Notes under the pieces: model-generated
Seen by the model: only the letters and a program-made list of their open reading frames with translations
Told to the model about the DNA's origin: nothing
The model's database searches: none
Position numbers and translations under genes: made by a program
In this document: positions 1-7,017 of the stretch, in pieces
Layout: each line of letters opens with the position of its first letter
Position numbering within the stretch: position 1 is the first letter of the stretch
Assembly: GCA_022509225.1 (NCBI GenBank)
Contig: JAFLTM010000007.1
Location: 1-46,030 of the forward strand
Reading direction: 5' to 3'
DNA from: Muribaculaceae bacterium
Lineage (GTDB): Bacteria; Bacteroidota; Bacteroidia; Bacteroidales; Muribaculaceae
Length of the DNA stretch: 46,030 nt

Positions 1-3
1 CTG

Positions 4-55
4 CCCCACATTGAAATGTGGGGTTAACTTGAAGTTGGACTGCACTCCGGCAGTC
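4..55 (+). repeat. Two-hairpin palindromic repeat, copy 1
   Basis: Hairpin 1 has arms CCCCACAT (4-11) and ATGTGGGG (16-23) around a TGAA loop. A 14-base linker TTAACTTGAAGTTG follows, then hairpin 2 with GACTGC (38-43) and GCAGTC (50-55). The same two-hairpin layout recurs at 2148-2198 and, inverted, at 2287-2336, so this is a dispersed intergenic element and not a one-off terminator. It lies about 100 bases before tatA, and what lies upstream is outside the window. Confidence 0.75.
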
Positions 56-88
56 GATGCTAAGTTCGGTTATCATGCGGAGTTTTAT

Positions 89-96
89 TAATTTTG
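89..96 (+). promoter_or_regulatory. Candidate promoter -7 box for tatA-tatC
   Basis: TAATTTTG matches the Bacteroidota -7 consensus TAnnTTTG and lies about 60 bases before the tatA start. No clear -33 TTTG is visible at the expected spacing, so the call is weak. Confidence 0.3.
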
Positions 97-156
97 GATG
101 GAAAGGCAATAATTTGAGTAATTATCAGTTATAATTGGAAAGAAAACGAAAGAAAT

Positions 157-354
157 ATGATGCTTGATTTTATAGGTGGATTAGGATTTCAGGAAATCCT
201 TCTAATTGCATTGGTCGTGCTTCTCTTTTTCGGCGGCAAGAAAATCCCTGAGATGATGAAGGGTCTCGGAAAAGGGGTAAAAGCATTCAAAGATGGCATG
301 AAGGAGGTTGAAAACGACGTAAAGATAGAGGCCAACGAGGAAAATAAAGAATGA
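157..354 (+). CDS. tatA: Sec-independent protein translocase TatA/E
   Basis: A 65-residue protein with one N-terminal membrane helix (about residues 12-25). It is followed by the hinge motif FGGKKIPEM and an amphipathic helix rich in Gly and Lys ([16 protein letters not shown]), the TatA/TatE signature. The tail is short and acidic. TatA oligomers form the transmembrane passage for folded twin-arginine substrates after TatC recruits them. Translation may start at 157 or at the next codon (160), which is also ATG. The stop overlaps the tatC start (ATGA), so the two are almost certainly translationally coupled. No tatB is present nearby, and in many Bacteroidota one TatA-type protein plus TatC is all that is found. 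Confidence 0.93.
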   Translation: MMLDFIGGLGFQEILLIALVVLLFFGGKKIPEMMKGLGKGVKAFKDGMKEVENDVKIEANEENKE

Positions 355-1172
355 GCAAGAAGACTGATACCGGAACATTCTGGGATCATCTTGACGAATT
401 GAGGAACATTCTGCTTAAGATAACCTTGGTGGCTGTTTTATGCGGAATCATAGCTTTTATTTTTAAAGATATTTTATTTGACATTGTCCTTGCACCAAAG
501 AACGACACGTTCATCACATACAGGTGGCTCGACGGGATAGGAGGTTTTTTTTCAGGAGTTTCAAGTGATTCGTTCGACGTGAGCCTTATCAATACGGGGC
601 TTGCGCAACAATTTGTGATACACGTAAAGACAGCTTTATGTTTCGGGGTGCTATGTGCATCACCATATATTCTTTATCAGCTTTTTAAATTCGTTTCACC
701 GGCTCTCTATGATAACGAGAAGGAATATGCGGTGGAGGTTGTGGGAAGCGGCTACCTGATGTTTCTTATCGGGGTAATGGCCGGATATTTTCTTATTTTT
801 CCGCTGACTTTCAGATTTCTCGGCACCTATCAGGTATCAGATGATGTTACTAACCTGATCTCGCTCGACTCCTATATGTCGACTTTGGTTTTAATATGCA
901 TCGCCATGGGGGTTGTGTTTGAAATGCCTGTGATCAGTTGGATTATGGCAAAGATGGGGGTGCTGAAGGCCTCCTTCATGAAGACCTACAGAAAACATGC
1001 CATCGTTGCAATCTTAATAATCGCAGCAATAATAACCCCAACCAGCGATGTGTTTACCTTGCTTGCCGTTTCGCTGCCGATGTATCTTCTTTACGAGGCA
1101 AGCATCTATTTAGTCAGGTTAACCGAAAAAAAGCGGGAAAGCAATCTTCCTATTGAAGCTGCCTCACTCTGA
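351..1172 (+). CDS. tatC: Sec-independent protein translocase TatC
   Basis: A 273-residue polytopic membrane protein. It opens with the TatC N-terminal pattern [14 protein letters not shown] and has six predicted hydrophobic segments. The conserved stretch [21 protein letters not shown] is split across the first periplasmic and cytoplasmic loops, and the late helix contains [12 protein letters not shown] (PTxD-type motif). TatC is the receptor for twin-arginine signal peptides in the inner membrane. Its start overlaps the tatA stop by four bases. Its last 23 bases overlap the 3' end of the convergent metallo-beta-lactamase-fold gene. The length is typical for the Bacteroidota version, which carries an enlarged first periplasmic loop. 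Confidence 0.96.
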   Translation: MSKKTDTGTFWDHLDELRNILLKITLVAVLCGIIAFIFKDILFDIVLAPKNDTFITYRWLDGIGGFFSGVSSDSFDVSLINTGLAQQFVIHVKTALCFGVLCASPYILYQLFKFVSPALYDNEKEYAVEVVGSGYLMFLIGVMAGYFLIFPLTFRFLGTYQVSDDVTNLISLDSYMSTLVLICIAMGVVFEMPVISWIMAKMGVLKASFMKTYRKHAIVAILIIAAIITPTSDVFTLLAVSLPMYLLYEASIYLVRLTEKKRESNLPIEAASL

Positions 1173-1956
1173 CCTCAGTTTCCGAGCCTTTCAGGGCATC
1201 GACAAGAGGAGTAAGGTCTGTCTCACCGTAATGATAGGGATAAAGAATGCGGGGTTTAATCATCTTCACGGCATTGAGAGCCTGTTGTGGTGTCATGGTG
1301 TAGGGCTGGTTGACGGGGAGAAATGCAATGTCGATGTCTTTCAAATCAGCCATTTCCGGAATATCTTCGGTGTCGCCGGCAACATAGATCCTGAGTCCGT
1401 CAATGTCAAAAATAAAACCGATATCCTTTCTCTCCTTGGGATGGAACTGAAGATGACCCTCCGTGATGTTGTAGGCCGGAACGGCCTCTATTGAAAAATC
1501 TTGATTCGGTATTTCTGTTTTTTCTCCGGGCAACATTACGGAGGCAGAGGAATACAGTTCTCCTATACGTTTGCTCCCTATTATTTTGTCGGATTCCCGT
1601 TGCAGCTCCTCAATAGCTTTCACATCGAAATGGTCATGATGTTCGTGGGTTACCAAAATCAGGTCGGCTCCGGGGAGCCGGGAGAAATCGTTACCGTAGA
1701 TAGTGACCGGATCCACATAGATGAGGAAACCGTCGACAAGTAAGGCAATAGACCCATGTTTAATAAATATAAGGTCTATTTGTCTTCCTTTAGGACTTGT
1801 GAAAGAATCGAAGGCATAACCTTCAGAAGAGAAGTTTTTCAAGATATCAGCATTTTTTTCCATATCTCCGTTGTTTGAAGTTTTGTTAGCCATGCAGGCA
1901 ACTGTGAAGAGTGATGCCAGGATCATGGTCAAAAGATTTTTATAGTAGTGTCTCAT
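1150..1956 (-). CDS. MBL-fold metal-dependent hydrolase, predicted lipoprotein
   Basis: A metallo-beta-lactamase-fold protein of the UlaG/UPF0173-like type. The metal-binding motif THEHHDHFD (HxHxDH) is present, followed by AGDTED (metal Asp) and PYHYGE (last His). The substrate is unknown; in this family some members act on lactone or phosphoester substrates. The frame is open to 2016, but I start at 1956. The resulting N-terminus has a lipoprotein signal (MRHYYKN, a hydrophobic core, then LFTVAC with Cys21). A strong promoter at 1980-2010 would also place the transcription start downstream of 2016. The gene converges on tatC and the two coding ends overlap by 23 bases. Confidence 0.88.
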   Translation of the reverse strand: MRHYYKNLLTMILASLFTVACMANKTSNNGDMEKNADILKNFSSEGYAFDSFTSPKGRQIDLIFIKHGSIALLVDGFLIYVDPVTIYGNDFSRLPGADLILVTHEHHDHFDVKAIEELQRESDKIIGSKRIGELYSSASVMLPGEKTEIPNQDFSIEAVPAYNITEGHLQFHPKERKDIGFIFDIDGLRIYVAGDTEDIPEMADLKDIDIAFLPVNQPYTMTPQQALNAVKMIKPRILYPYHYGETDLTPLVDALKGSETEVRVRQLQ

Positions 1957-1979
1957 TCTTAATTTTTGTTTGTTTCTGA

Positions 1980-2010
1980 CAAAGTTATAAATAAATCCCT
2001 TTTTTTCAAT
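1980..2010 (-). promoter_or_regulatory. Promoter for MBL-fold lipoprotein gene
   Basis: On the minus strand, ATTG (2010-2007), 19 bases, then TAACTTTG (1987-1980) fit the Bacteroidota -33/-7 promoter. The predicted transcript would start near 1973, leaving a leader of under 20 bases before the ATG at 1956. The -33 element overlaps the first unit of the 7-bp repeat array. Confidence 0.6.
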
Positions 2011-2076
2011 TAGCAATTAGGAATTAGTAATTGACAATTAGCAATTAGTAATTAGTAATTAGGAATTAGTGATTAA
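2007..2076. repeat. 7-bp tandem repeat array (NAATTAG x10)
   Basis: Ten contiguous 7-base units: CAATTAG, CAATTAG, GAATTAG, TAATTGA, CAATTAG, CAATTAG, TAATTAG, TAATTAG, GAATTAG, TGATTAA. Only the first base of the unit varies freely, and units four and ten are degenerate. The array sits immediately upstream of, and overlapping, the -33 element of the promoter for the MBL-fold gene. Confidence 0.85.
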
Positions 2077-2100
2077 GGAGGTTAGGGTCTTTACGGCATT

Positions 2101-2125
2101 AAGTTCAACCCATCTTCGTGGGTTG
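2101..2125 (-). repeat. Palindromic repeat, truncated inverted copy
   Basis: Arms CAACCCA (2106-2112) and TGGGTTG (2119-2125), preceded by AAGTT. Read on the minus strand it gives the hairpin followed by AACTTAA, the same order as the copy at 2359-2383, so these two copies face each other and bracket the repeat cluster. The second hairpin is missing. Confidence 0.6.
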
Positions 2126-2147
2126 TGGAGAGACAGGGAGTCATATA

Positions 2148-2219
2148 CCCCACATTGAAATGTGGGGTTAACTTGGAGTTTGACTGCCGGAGGCAGTCCG
2201 GATAGCACGGCGTAAGCCG
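2148..2219 (+). repeat. Three-hairpin palindromic repeat, copy 2
   Basis: Hairpin 1 (2148-2167) is identical to the copy at 4-23. The linker TTAACTTGGAGTTT follows. Hairpin 2 is GACTGCC (2182-2188) with GGCAGTC (2192-2198). Hairpin 3 is CGGC-GTAA-GCCG (2208-2219), closing a GNRA-type tetraloop. The third hairpin is shared with the copy at 2359-2428 but not with the one at 4-55. Confidence 0.75.
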
Positions 2220-2230
2220 GCCTGAAATCG

Positions 2231-2288
2231 CGGCAGTGTGGGTTAGTGCGGCAAAAGAGACGGCAGTGTGTTAGGGCAGCATTAGAGA
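2231..2288. repeat. Imperfect tandem duplication, about 30 bp
   Basis: Two adjacent units begin CGGCAGTGTG and continue with TTAG, a G/C-rich patch and AGAGA (2231-2260 and 2261-2288). They differ by short indels and substitutions. The block sits between palindromic copies 2 and 3 and may be debris from decayed copies. Confidence 0.55.
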
Positions 2289-2336
2289 CTGCGGAAGCAG
2301 TCCAACTTTAAGGTAACCCCGCAATTCATTGCGGGG
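2287..2336 (-). repeat. Two-hairpin palindromic repeat, copy 3 (inverted)
   Basis: GACTGC (2287-2292) pairs with GCAGTC (2297-2302). The inverted linker CAACTTTAAGGTAA is followed by hairpin CCCCGCAA (2317-2324), TTCA and TTGCGGGG (2329-2336). Read on the minus strand the loop is TGAA as in copies 1 and 2, but both arms of the stem differ in a pairing-preserving way. Confidence 0.72.
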
Positions 2337-2358
2337 GAGGGAAGTGCATCATCCCCTC

Positions 2359-2428
2359 CAACCCACGGACGTGGGTTGAACTTAGAGTGTGACTGCCTCG
2401 GGCACGCTCGACAGCACGGTGTAAGCCG
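2359..2428 (+). repeat. Three-hairpin palindromic repeat, diverged copy 4
   Basis: Hairpin CAACCCAC (2359-2366), GGAC, GTGGGTTG (2371-2378). The linker AACTTAGAGTGT leads to GACTGCC and a degenerate second hairpin. CGGT-GTAA-GCCG (2417-2428) matches hairpin 3 of copy 2, with a G-U pair replacing a G-C pair. Confidence 0.6.
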
Positions 2429-2469
2429 ACCGGCAATCCTTTTGGCAGTAAAAACGGAAACGCAGAAGG

Positions 2470-2763
2470 TTAGATTGATCTTGTTATGGGCCAGACGAAA
2501 GCGCGGAGTCCGAGCAAGGGCTTTGATTCGTCGAGTTGTTTCAATTTATTCAAAACCGTATCGACTTTTGAATCATCCACCACGGTCAGGATTGAGCCAC
2601 CGACCGAAGGCCAGGCGTGACTCCCGAAATGGGGGTCGCCTGTCTTTGATCCTTTTCCGTGAGTCTCTCCAAAGGATGTGAAACCTCTGCAAGAACTTCT
2701 TTCCAAAAGTTCGAGAACCGCTTCATGATGAGCCTGATCGTAAGCAATAAATATAGCCTGCAT
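2470..2763 (-). CDS. Small PII-like protein linked to RND pump
   Basis: A 97-residue soluble protein starting MQAIFIAYDQAHHEAVLELL, with a central HGKGSKTGDPHFGSHAWPS loop and the end LLGLRAFVWPI. The size, the opening beta strand and the mid-protein loop resemble the PII/GlnB-like ferredoxin fold. I recall similar small proteins next to HAE1-type RND pumps in Bacteroidota, but no function is established here. It is the last gene of the efflux operon, 14 bases after the pump gene. A sensor or regulator of pump activity is a reasonable inference, not something the sequence proves. The conserved His/Gly-rich loop is where a PII protein would bind an effector. Confidence 0.72.
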   Translation of the reverse strand: MQAIFIAYDQAHHEAVLELLERSSCRGFTSFGETHGKGSKTGDPHFGSHAWPSVGGSILTVVDDSKVDTVLNKLKQLDESKPLLGLRAFVWPITRSI

Positions 2764-2777
2764 ATAGTTATAGCCAG

Positions 2778-5700
2778 TTATTTAACAGTTGAATATTTTT
2801 TTCTCAGTTTTTTCCTATCGTTCTTCACACCGTTACCTGCAAAGACACAATATAAAACGGGTACGAAAAGCAGGGTGAGGATCGTGGAGAATGTGAGACC
2901 GCCAATTACGGCTGTTCCCATAGGACGCCACATTTCGGAGCCCTGACCGCTACCGACAGCCATAGGCACCATACCCAGAATAGTGGTAAGTGTTGTCATG
3001 ATAACGGGACGCAGACGTGATTTGCCACCGAGGATAACAGCCGGTCGGATACCCATGCCACGTTCACGGTTCAGCGAGATGTAGTCAATGAGCACAATAC
3101 CGTTTTTAACCACAATACCGATAAGCATGATTCCTCCGATCATACTCATCACATTTAGGGTGTGCCCGCTTATCCAAAGGATGATAAATACACCGGAGAA
3201 TGCGAAGAGGAGTGACGTCATGATTATGCCGGGATATGTAAAGCTCTCAAACTGAGCCGCCATCACTATATATACAAGAATAATAATGAGGATGCCGAGC
3301 AGCATAAGATCACTGAATGAGTCCTGCTGGTCTTCATAAGAACCGGATAGCTCGATTGAAATTCCGGAAGGGAGGTGAAGCTCGTCGATTGCGATTTCAG
3401 CATGTTCCACAACCTGGCTCATAGGAACACCGTCAACCACAGCGGAAACTGTGATAACCCTCTCCCTGTCTTTACGTTCGATGGTGGGAGGAGTGAAACG
3501 TTCCACAACCTTGCCTACTTCCTTGAGTTTAACCGGTTGACCGGTGGAAGAATATAGAGTGATATTTTCAAGGTCTTCAAGCGATGTACGGAATTGTTTG
3601 TCGTACATCACCTTTATGTCATATTCCTCACCATCCTCACGGAATTGCGAAGCGGTTGACCCATTAATTCTATTTCTAAGATAATATGCGGCTGTTTGAA
3701 GGTTGATTCCATACAAAGCGAGCTTTTCTCTGTCAAAATCCACTTGGTATTCAGGTTGATAGTCAGAACGTGATATGGTGATGTCGGCTGTACCCTCAAT
3801 TCCTTCGAGAATCTGTTTCAAGACCCTCGCAATTGAGTCGGTTTCGTTGAAATCATAGCCATAAATTTCAAAATCCACAGTTGACTGGCCACCCATACCG
3901 GCACCTCGTCCACCGCCGACATTTACCTGCGCCTTACTGAATTCGGGGAATCCGGATGTTATGTCATTACGCATGCCGTCGGCTATCTCCTTTATCCCTC
4001 TTTTTCTATCGCCCGGATTGGAGAGCCTTATGTTCATAGACGCTATATGTGACCCGTTGTCGGATAATGAGGCAAAAGTATTGTCGGAGCTTGCCGGACC
4101 GACAGTGTAGCTCAATACCTGGATTTCAGGATATTTCTCACGCCATACGGAATCAAGTCTTGCCAAAGCATCTTGAGTAATCTCTACCCTTGTGCCAATC
4201 GGGGTTTCCAAAGAGACTCCGATACGGCCGTTGTCTTGAGTGGGGAAGAATTCGGTTCCCACATGTTTCATAAGAAATATAGAACCCACGAATGTGCCGA
4301 TACAGATTAAAATAGTCACAAGCCGGTTTGAGACAACGAGTTTCAACAGTTTGGCATAAGCATCATCAAATTTGTCGAGACCTTTTTCAATCGGCCCGTA
4401 AACCTTAAGATAAAATTTTGAATGATGAGTCGATAGTCTTAACCATTGTGAGCACAACATCGGAGTCAGCGACAATGCGCAAAGTGTTGAAATAATCATC
4501 ATGATGGTGACCATCCAACCGAGCTGACGGAAGAGCACACCGGTCATACCGGTAACCAAGGTCAGCGGGAAGAACACTGCTATAAGCGTAAGCGTGGAAG
4601 CGATAACCGATACTGCAACCTCATTGGTGCCATGAACCGCAGCCTGTTTCGGATCGGAACCTCGCTCAATATGAGTCGTTACATTCTCCAGCACCACAAT
4701 GGCATCGTCCACAACCATACCGATTGAAATCGAAAGAGCTGAGAGGGAGACAATATTCAAAGAGTTTCCGGTTGCATACAGATAAATGAAAGAGGCTATC
4801 AATGATATCGGTATAGTGATAACGATAATCATTGTGGCTCTCCATCTCCCGAGGAAGAAGAACACCACGATCATTACAAAAAGCAATGCATAAAGCACAG
4901 TTTCCTCCAATGAAGCAATAGTGTTACGGATATTGTCGGAAGTGTCGACCACAACACCTAATTTTACATCGGTGGGTAGATTTTTCTGAAGCTTGGGCAA
5001 CATTTCCATAACCTTTTCAGAAATGGCCACAGAATTGGCACCCGATTGTTTCTGAATAATGATAGTTGCTCCCTCTTCTCCACTGATATATGTTTGCTGC
5101 GTGCGTTCCTCGAGAGAATCTTCCACGCGTGCCACATCTTTGAGATAAATCACCTTTCCTTGATAAGATCCGACGGGCACATTCTCCATCTGCTTGGAAT
5201 TTTTGAACTCACCTTGCACACGCAGGGAATAAGTGTTGGAGCCAATGTCGAAAGCACCACCGGGGATATTATTGTTTTCGGCACCAATGACCGATGCTAT
5301 CGATTCAACCGACAGGTGATAAGCCTCGAGGCGGTTTGGATCTACATATATATGAATTTCACGTTTCGGTGCACCGGATATAGAAACAGAGCCGACACCG
5401 TCGATACGTGCAAGAGGATTGGCCACATCGTCGTCAAGGATTTTATAAAGGCCTGCCATACTTTCCTTGGCCTCCACCGACAGAATCACGATAGGGATCA
5501 TATCGGTTGAGAACTTGAAGATTATTGGGTTCTGGGAATCGTCGGGCAACGAGGACTCCACCATATCGAGTTTGTCTCTCACATCATTGGTGAGTACGTC
5601 GATATCATAACCATATTCAAATTCCAGAGTAATGACGGAGGTGTTTTCCCTTGAATTGGATGTGATATGCTTAAGGTGTTCTACAGAATTAAGCGTGTTT

Positions 5701-5906
5701 TCCAGCGGTTTGGTAACATTCTGTTCAATATCTTCAGCACTTGCACCGGGATATATCGTGATCACCATAATGGTATTGGTGTCGATGTCGGGGAAAAGAT
5801 CGATAGGAAGTTTCATGAGTGAAAACAAACCCAGGATAATGACTGTGAGGAAGCATACAGTCGTCATGATGGGGCGTTTCACCGCAGAAGCATATAAAGA
5901 TGCCAT
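2778..5906 (-). CDS. RND efflux pump, inner-membrane subunit (HAE1/AcrB type)
   Basis: A 1042-residue polytopic transporter of the hydrophobe/amphiphile efflux RND family. The N-terminus has the family pattern (RPIMTTVCFLTVIILGLFSLMKLPIDLFPDID, split by TM1). GASAEDIEQNVTKPLE follows in the porter domain. The TM4 motif GMVVDDAIVVLENV (near residue 400) supplies the paired Asp residues of proton transfer. A second-half helix motif, GIVVKNGIVLIDY, is also present. Two large periplasmic domains separate TM1/2 and TM7/8, and total length is normal. It acts with the adaptor at 5948-7003 and the TolC-like protein at 7018-8358 as a tripartite proton-driven exporter. The substrate cannot be read from sequence. 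Confidence 0.96.
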   Translation of the reverse strand: MASLYASAVKRPIMTTVCFLTVIILGLFSLMKLPIDLFPDIDTNTIMVITIYPGASAEDIEQNVTKPLENTLNSVEHLKHITSNSRENTSVITLEFEYGYDIDVLTNDVRDKLDMVESSLPDDSQNPIIFKFSTDMIPIVILSVEAKESMAGLYKILDDDVANPLARIDGVGSVSISGAPKREIHIYVDPNRLEAYHLSVESIASVIGAENNNIPGGAFDIGSNTYSLRVQGEFKNSKQMENVPVGSYQGKVIYLKDVARVEDSLEERTQQTYISGEEGATIIIQKQSGANSVAISEKVMEMLPKLQKNLPTDVKLGVVVDTSDNIRNTIASLEETVLYALLFVMIVVFFFLGRWRATMIIVITIPISLIASFIYLYATGNSLNIVSLSALSISIGMVVDDAIVVLENVTTHIERGSDPKQAAVHGTNEVAVSVIASTLTLIAVFFPLTLVTGMTGVLFRQLGWMVTIMMIISTLCALSLTPMLCSQWLRLSTHHSKFYLKVYGPIEKGLDKFDDAYAKLLKLVVSNRLVTILICIGTFVGSIFLMKHVGTEFFPTQDNGRIGVSLETPIGTRVEITQDALARLDSVWREKYPEIQVLSYTVGPASSDNTFASLSDNGSHIASMNIRLSNPGDRKRGIKEIADGMRNDITSGFPEFSKAQVNVGGGRGAGMGGQSTVDFEIYGYDFNETDSIARVLKQILEGIEGTADITISRSDYQPEYQVDFDREKLALYGINLQTAAYYLRNRINGSTASQFREDGEEYDIKVMYDKQFRTSLEDLENITLYSSTGQPVKLKEVGKVVERFTPPTIERKDRERVITVSAVVDGVPMSQVVEHAEIAIDELHLPSGISIELSGSYEDQQDSFSDLMLLGILIIILVYIVMAAQFESFTYPGIIMTSLLFAFSGVFIILWISGHTLNVMSMIGGIMLIGIVVKNGIVLIDYISLNRERGMGIRPAVILGGKSRLRPVIMTTLTTILGMVPMAVGSGQGSEMWRPMGTAVIGGLTFSTILTLLFVPVLYCVFAGNGVKNDRKKLRKKYSTVK

Positions 5907-5947
5907 TTTATTGGGGATTAACGGATTTAAGAAATTAAAGAAATATA

Positions 5948-7003
5948 TTATTCAGCCACTTGCACCGGGACACCGTCGGCGAGACGTGATTGTCCTGTGA
6001 CAACAACATAATCGCCGTCTGCCACACCATCCACCACCTCGTAGGTGTCATTGATACGCTGGCCTAACTCAACTTTATTATAAGATACGGTTCCGTCGTT
6101 GTGATAAACAAAAATATACTGGTTGCCCGAACCCGGTTGTTTAACCACGGCTCTGTCAGGCACTACGACATGATTTGCCTCACCGAGTTTGAGTTTCACC
6201 CTTCCGAACATACCGGGCAAAATCTTACCCTCATTATTATTCAGTCCAATTTCAACACCGAAAGTTCTTGTATTGGTGTCGACAGTAGGAGATATAATTG
6301 TTACCTTTCCGGTGAATTCTTCATCTCCATAAGTGTCGAAAGTGATCTGAGCAGGCATGCCCTTGGTAATTTTAGAAAATTCACTCTCAGGAACATTGAT
6401 TACAATTTTGACCGGGTTGACTTGAGCTACAGTGACTATAGGAAGAGCTCCGGTCATATCGCCCGGGTCGTAATTACGTGCCGTTACGATTCCGTTAATA
6501 GGGGATACGAGCACAGTGTTTTCCTGCACGTTACGAAGGGTTCGTTCAGCTGCAGCCAGAGTGTTTTCAGCGTTGGTAAGCTGCAGTTGCATCGCATCTA
6601 CATTCTGTTGGGTTCCGCCTCCTATTTTCAGAAGCTGCACGGCACGGTCATAGTTGACCTTTACATTGTCGAGATTAGCTTTCGCATTAGCCACCTGTGT
6701 TTCATACGTGGTGATGTTCACGTCATCCAGCACGGCTATCTTTTGACCTTTTGCGATCTGAAAACCTTCATCCACAAGAATCTCTTTAATACGGTTTGGT
6801 GTGGAAGTGGAAATATTATTAATAAGTTCCGGCTCCACTGTAGCGGTGTAAGTTCCTATTTGTTCTACTTCTGTAGCAAAAACCTGCTCCACCTTTACCA
6901 ATGGTTTGGCTTCCTCTTCCTGAGTATTATTATCTTTGTTGCCGCAGGAAAAAAGTGAAAGTGAAGTAATCACAGAAGTTGATATGAATATAAATTTTTT
7001 CAT
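5948..7003 (-). CDS. RND efflux periplasmic adaptor (membrane fusion protein), lipoprotein
   Basis: A 351-residue adaptor protein. The N-terminus is a lipoprotein signal ending LSLFSC (Cys20), followed by a short acidic linker. Next come a lipoyl-like half (TYTATVEPELINNIS, VDEGFQIAKGQKIAVLDD), an alpha-helical hairpin (about residues 95-160), the second lipoyl half (VLVSPINGIVTARNYDPGD) and beta-barrel and membrane-proximal domains (GMPAQITFDTYGDEEFTGKV, ending RLADGVPVQV). It bridges the pump and the outer-membrane channel. The gene lies between tolC-like and pump genes, 14 and 41 bases away. Confidence 0.94.
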   Translation of the reverse strand: MKKFIFISTSVITSLSLFSCGNKDNNTQEEEAKPLVKVEQVFATEVEQIGTYTATVEPELINNISTSTPNRIKEILVDEGFQIAKGQKIAVLDDVNITTYETQVANAKANLDNVKVNYDRAVQLLKIGGGTQQNVDAMQLQLTNAENTLAAAERTLRNVQENTVLVSPINGIVTARNYDPGDMTGALPIVTVAQVNPVKIVINVPESEFSKITKGMPAQITFDTYGDEEFTGKVTIISPTVDTNTRTFGVEIGLNNNEGKILPGMFGRVKLKLGEANHVVVPDRAVVKQPGSGNQYIFVYHNDGTVSYNKVELGQRINDTYEVVDGVADGDYVVVTGQSRLADGVPVQVAE

Positions 7004-7017
7004 AAGTGAGATGGTTT

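Larger units (their letters stand above)
2077..2469. other. Gene-free repeat-rich intergenic stretch
   Basis: No convincing coding frame was found between the MBL-fold gene and the PII-like gene. The stretch is largely built from palindromic repeat copies (2101-2125, 2148-2219, 2287-2336, 2359-2428) and an imperfect tandem duplication (2231-2288). A 101-residue frame at 2376-2681 (+) runs through repeats and antisense to the PII-like gene and is not credible. Confidence 0.7.

Noticed and set aside
2007-2336. CRISPR array or phage attachment site
   Set aside because: Repeats here are either a 7-bp tandem array without spacers or palindromes of unequal spacing and mixed orientation. No cas genes, integrase or target-site duplication is visible.
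2376-2681. 101-residue open frame on the plus strand
   Set aside because: It begins in the repeat cluster and runs antisense through the PII-like gene. It has no family resemblance, and its Arg-rich composition is what antisense reading produces.
6101-6958. 285-residue open frame antisense to the efflux adaptor gene
   Set aside because: It lies fully inside a clear adaptor gene on the other strand, and the translation has no recognisable motif or signal.
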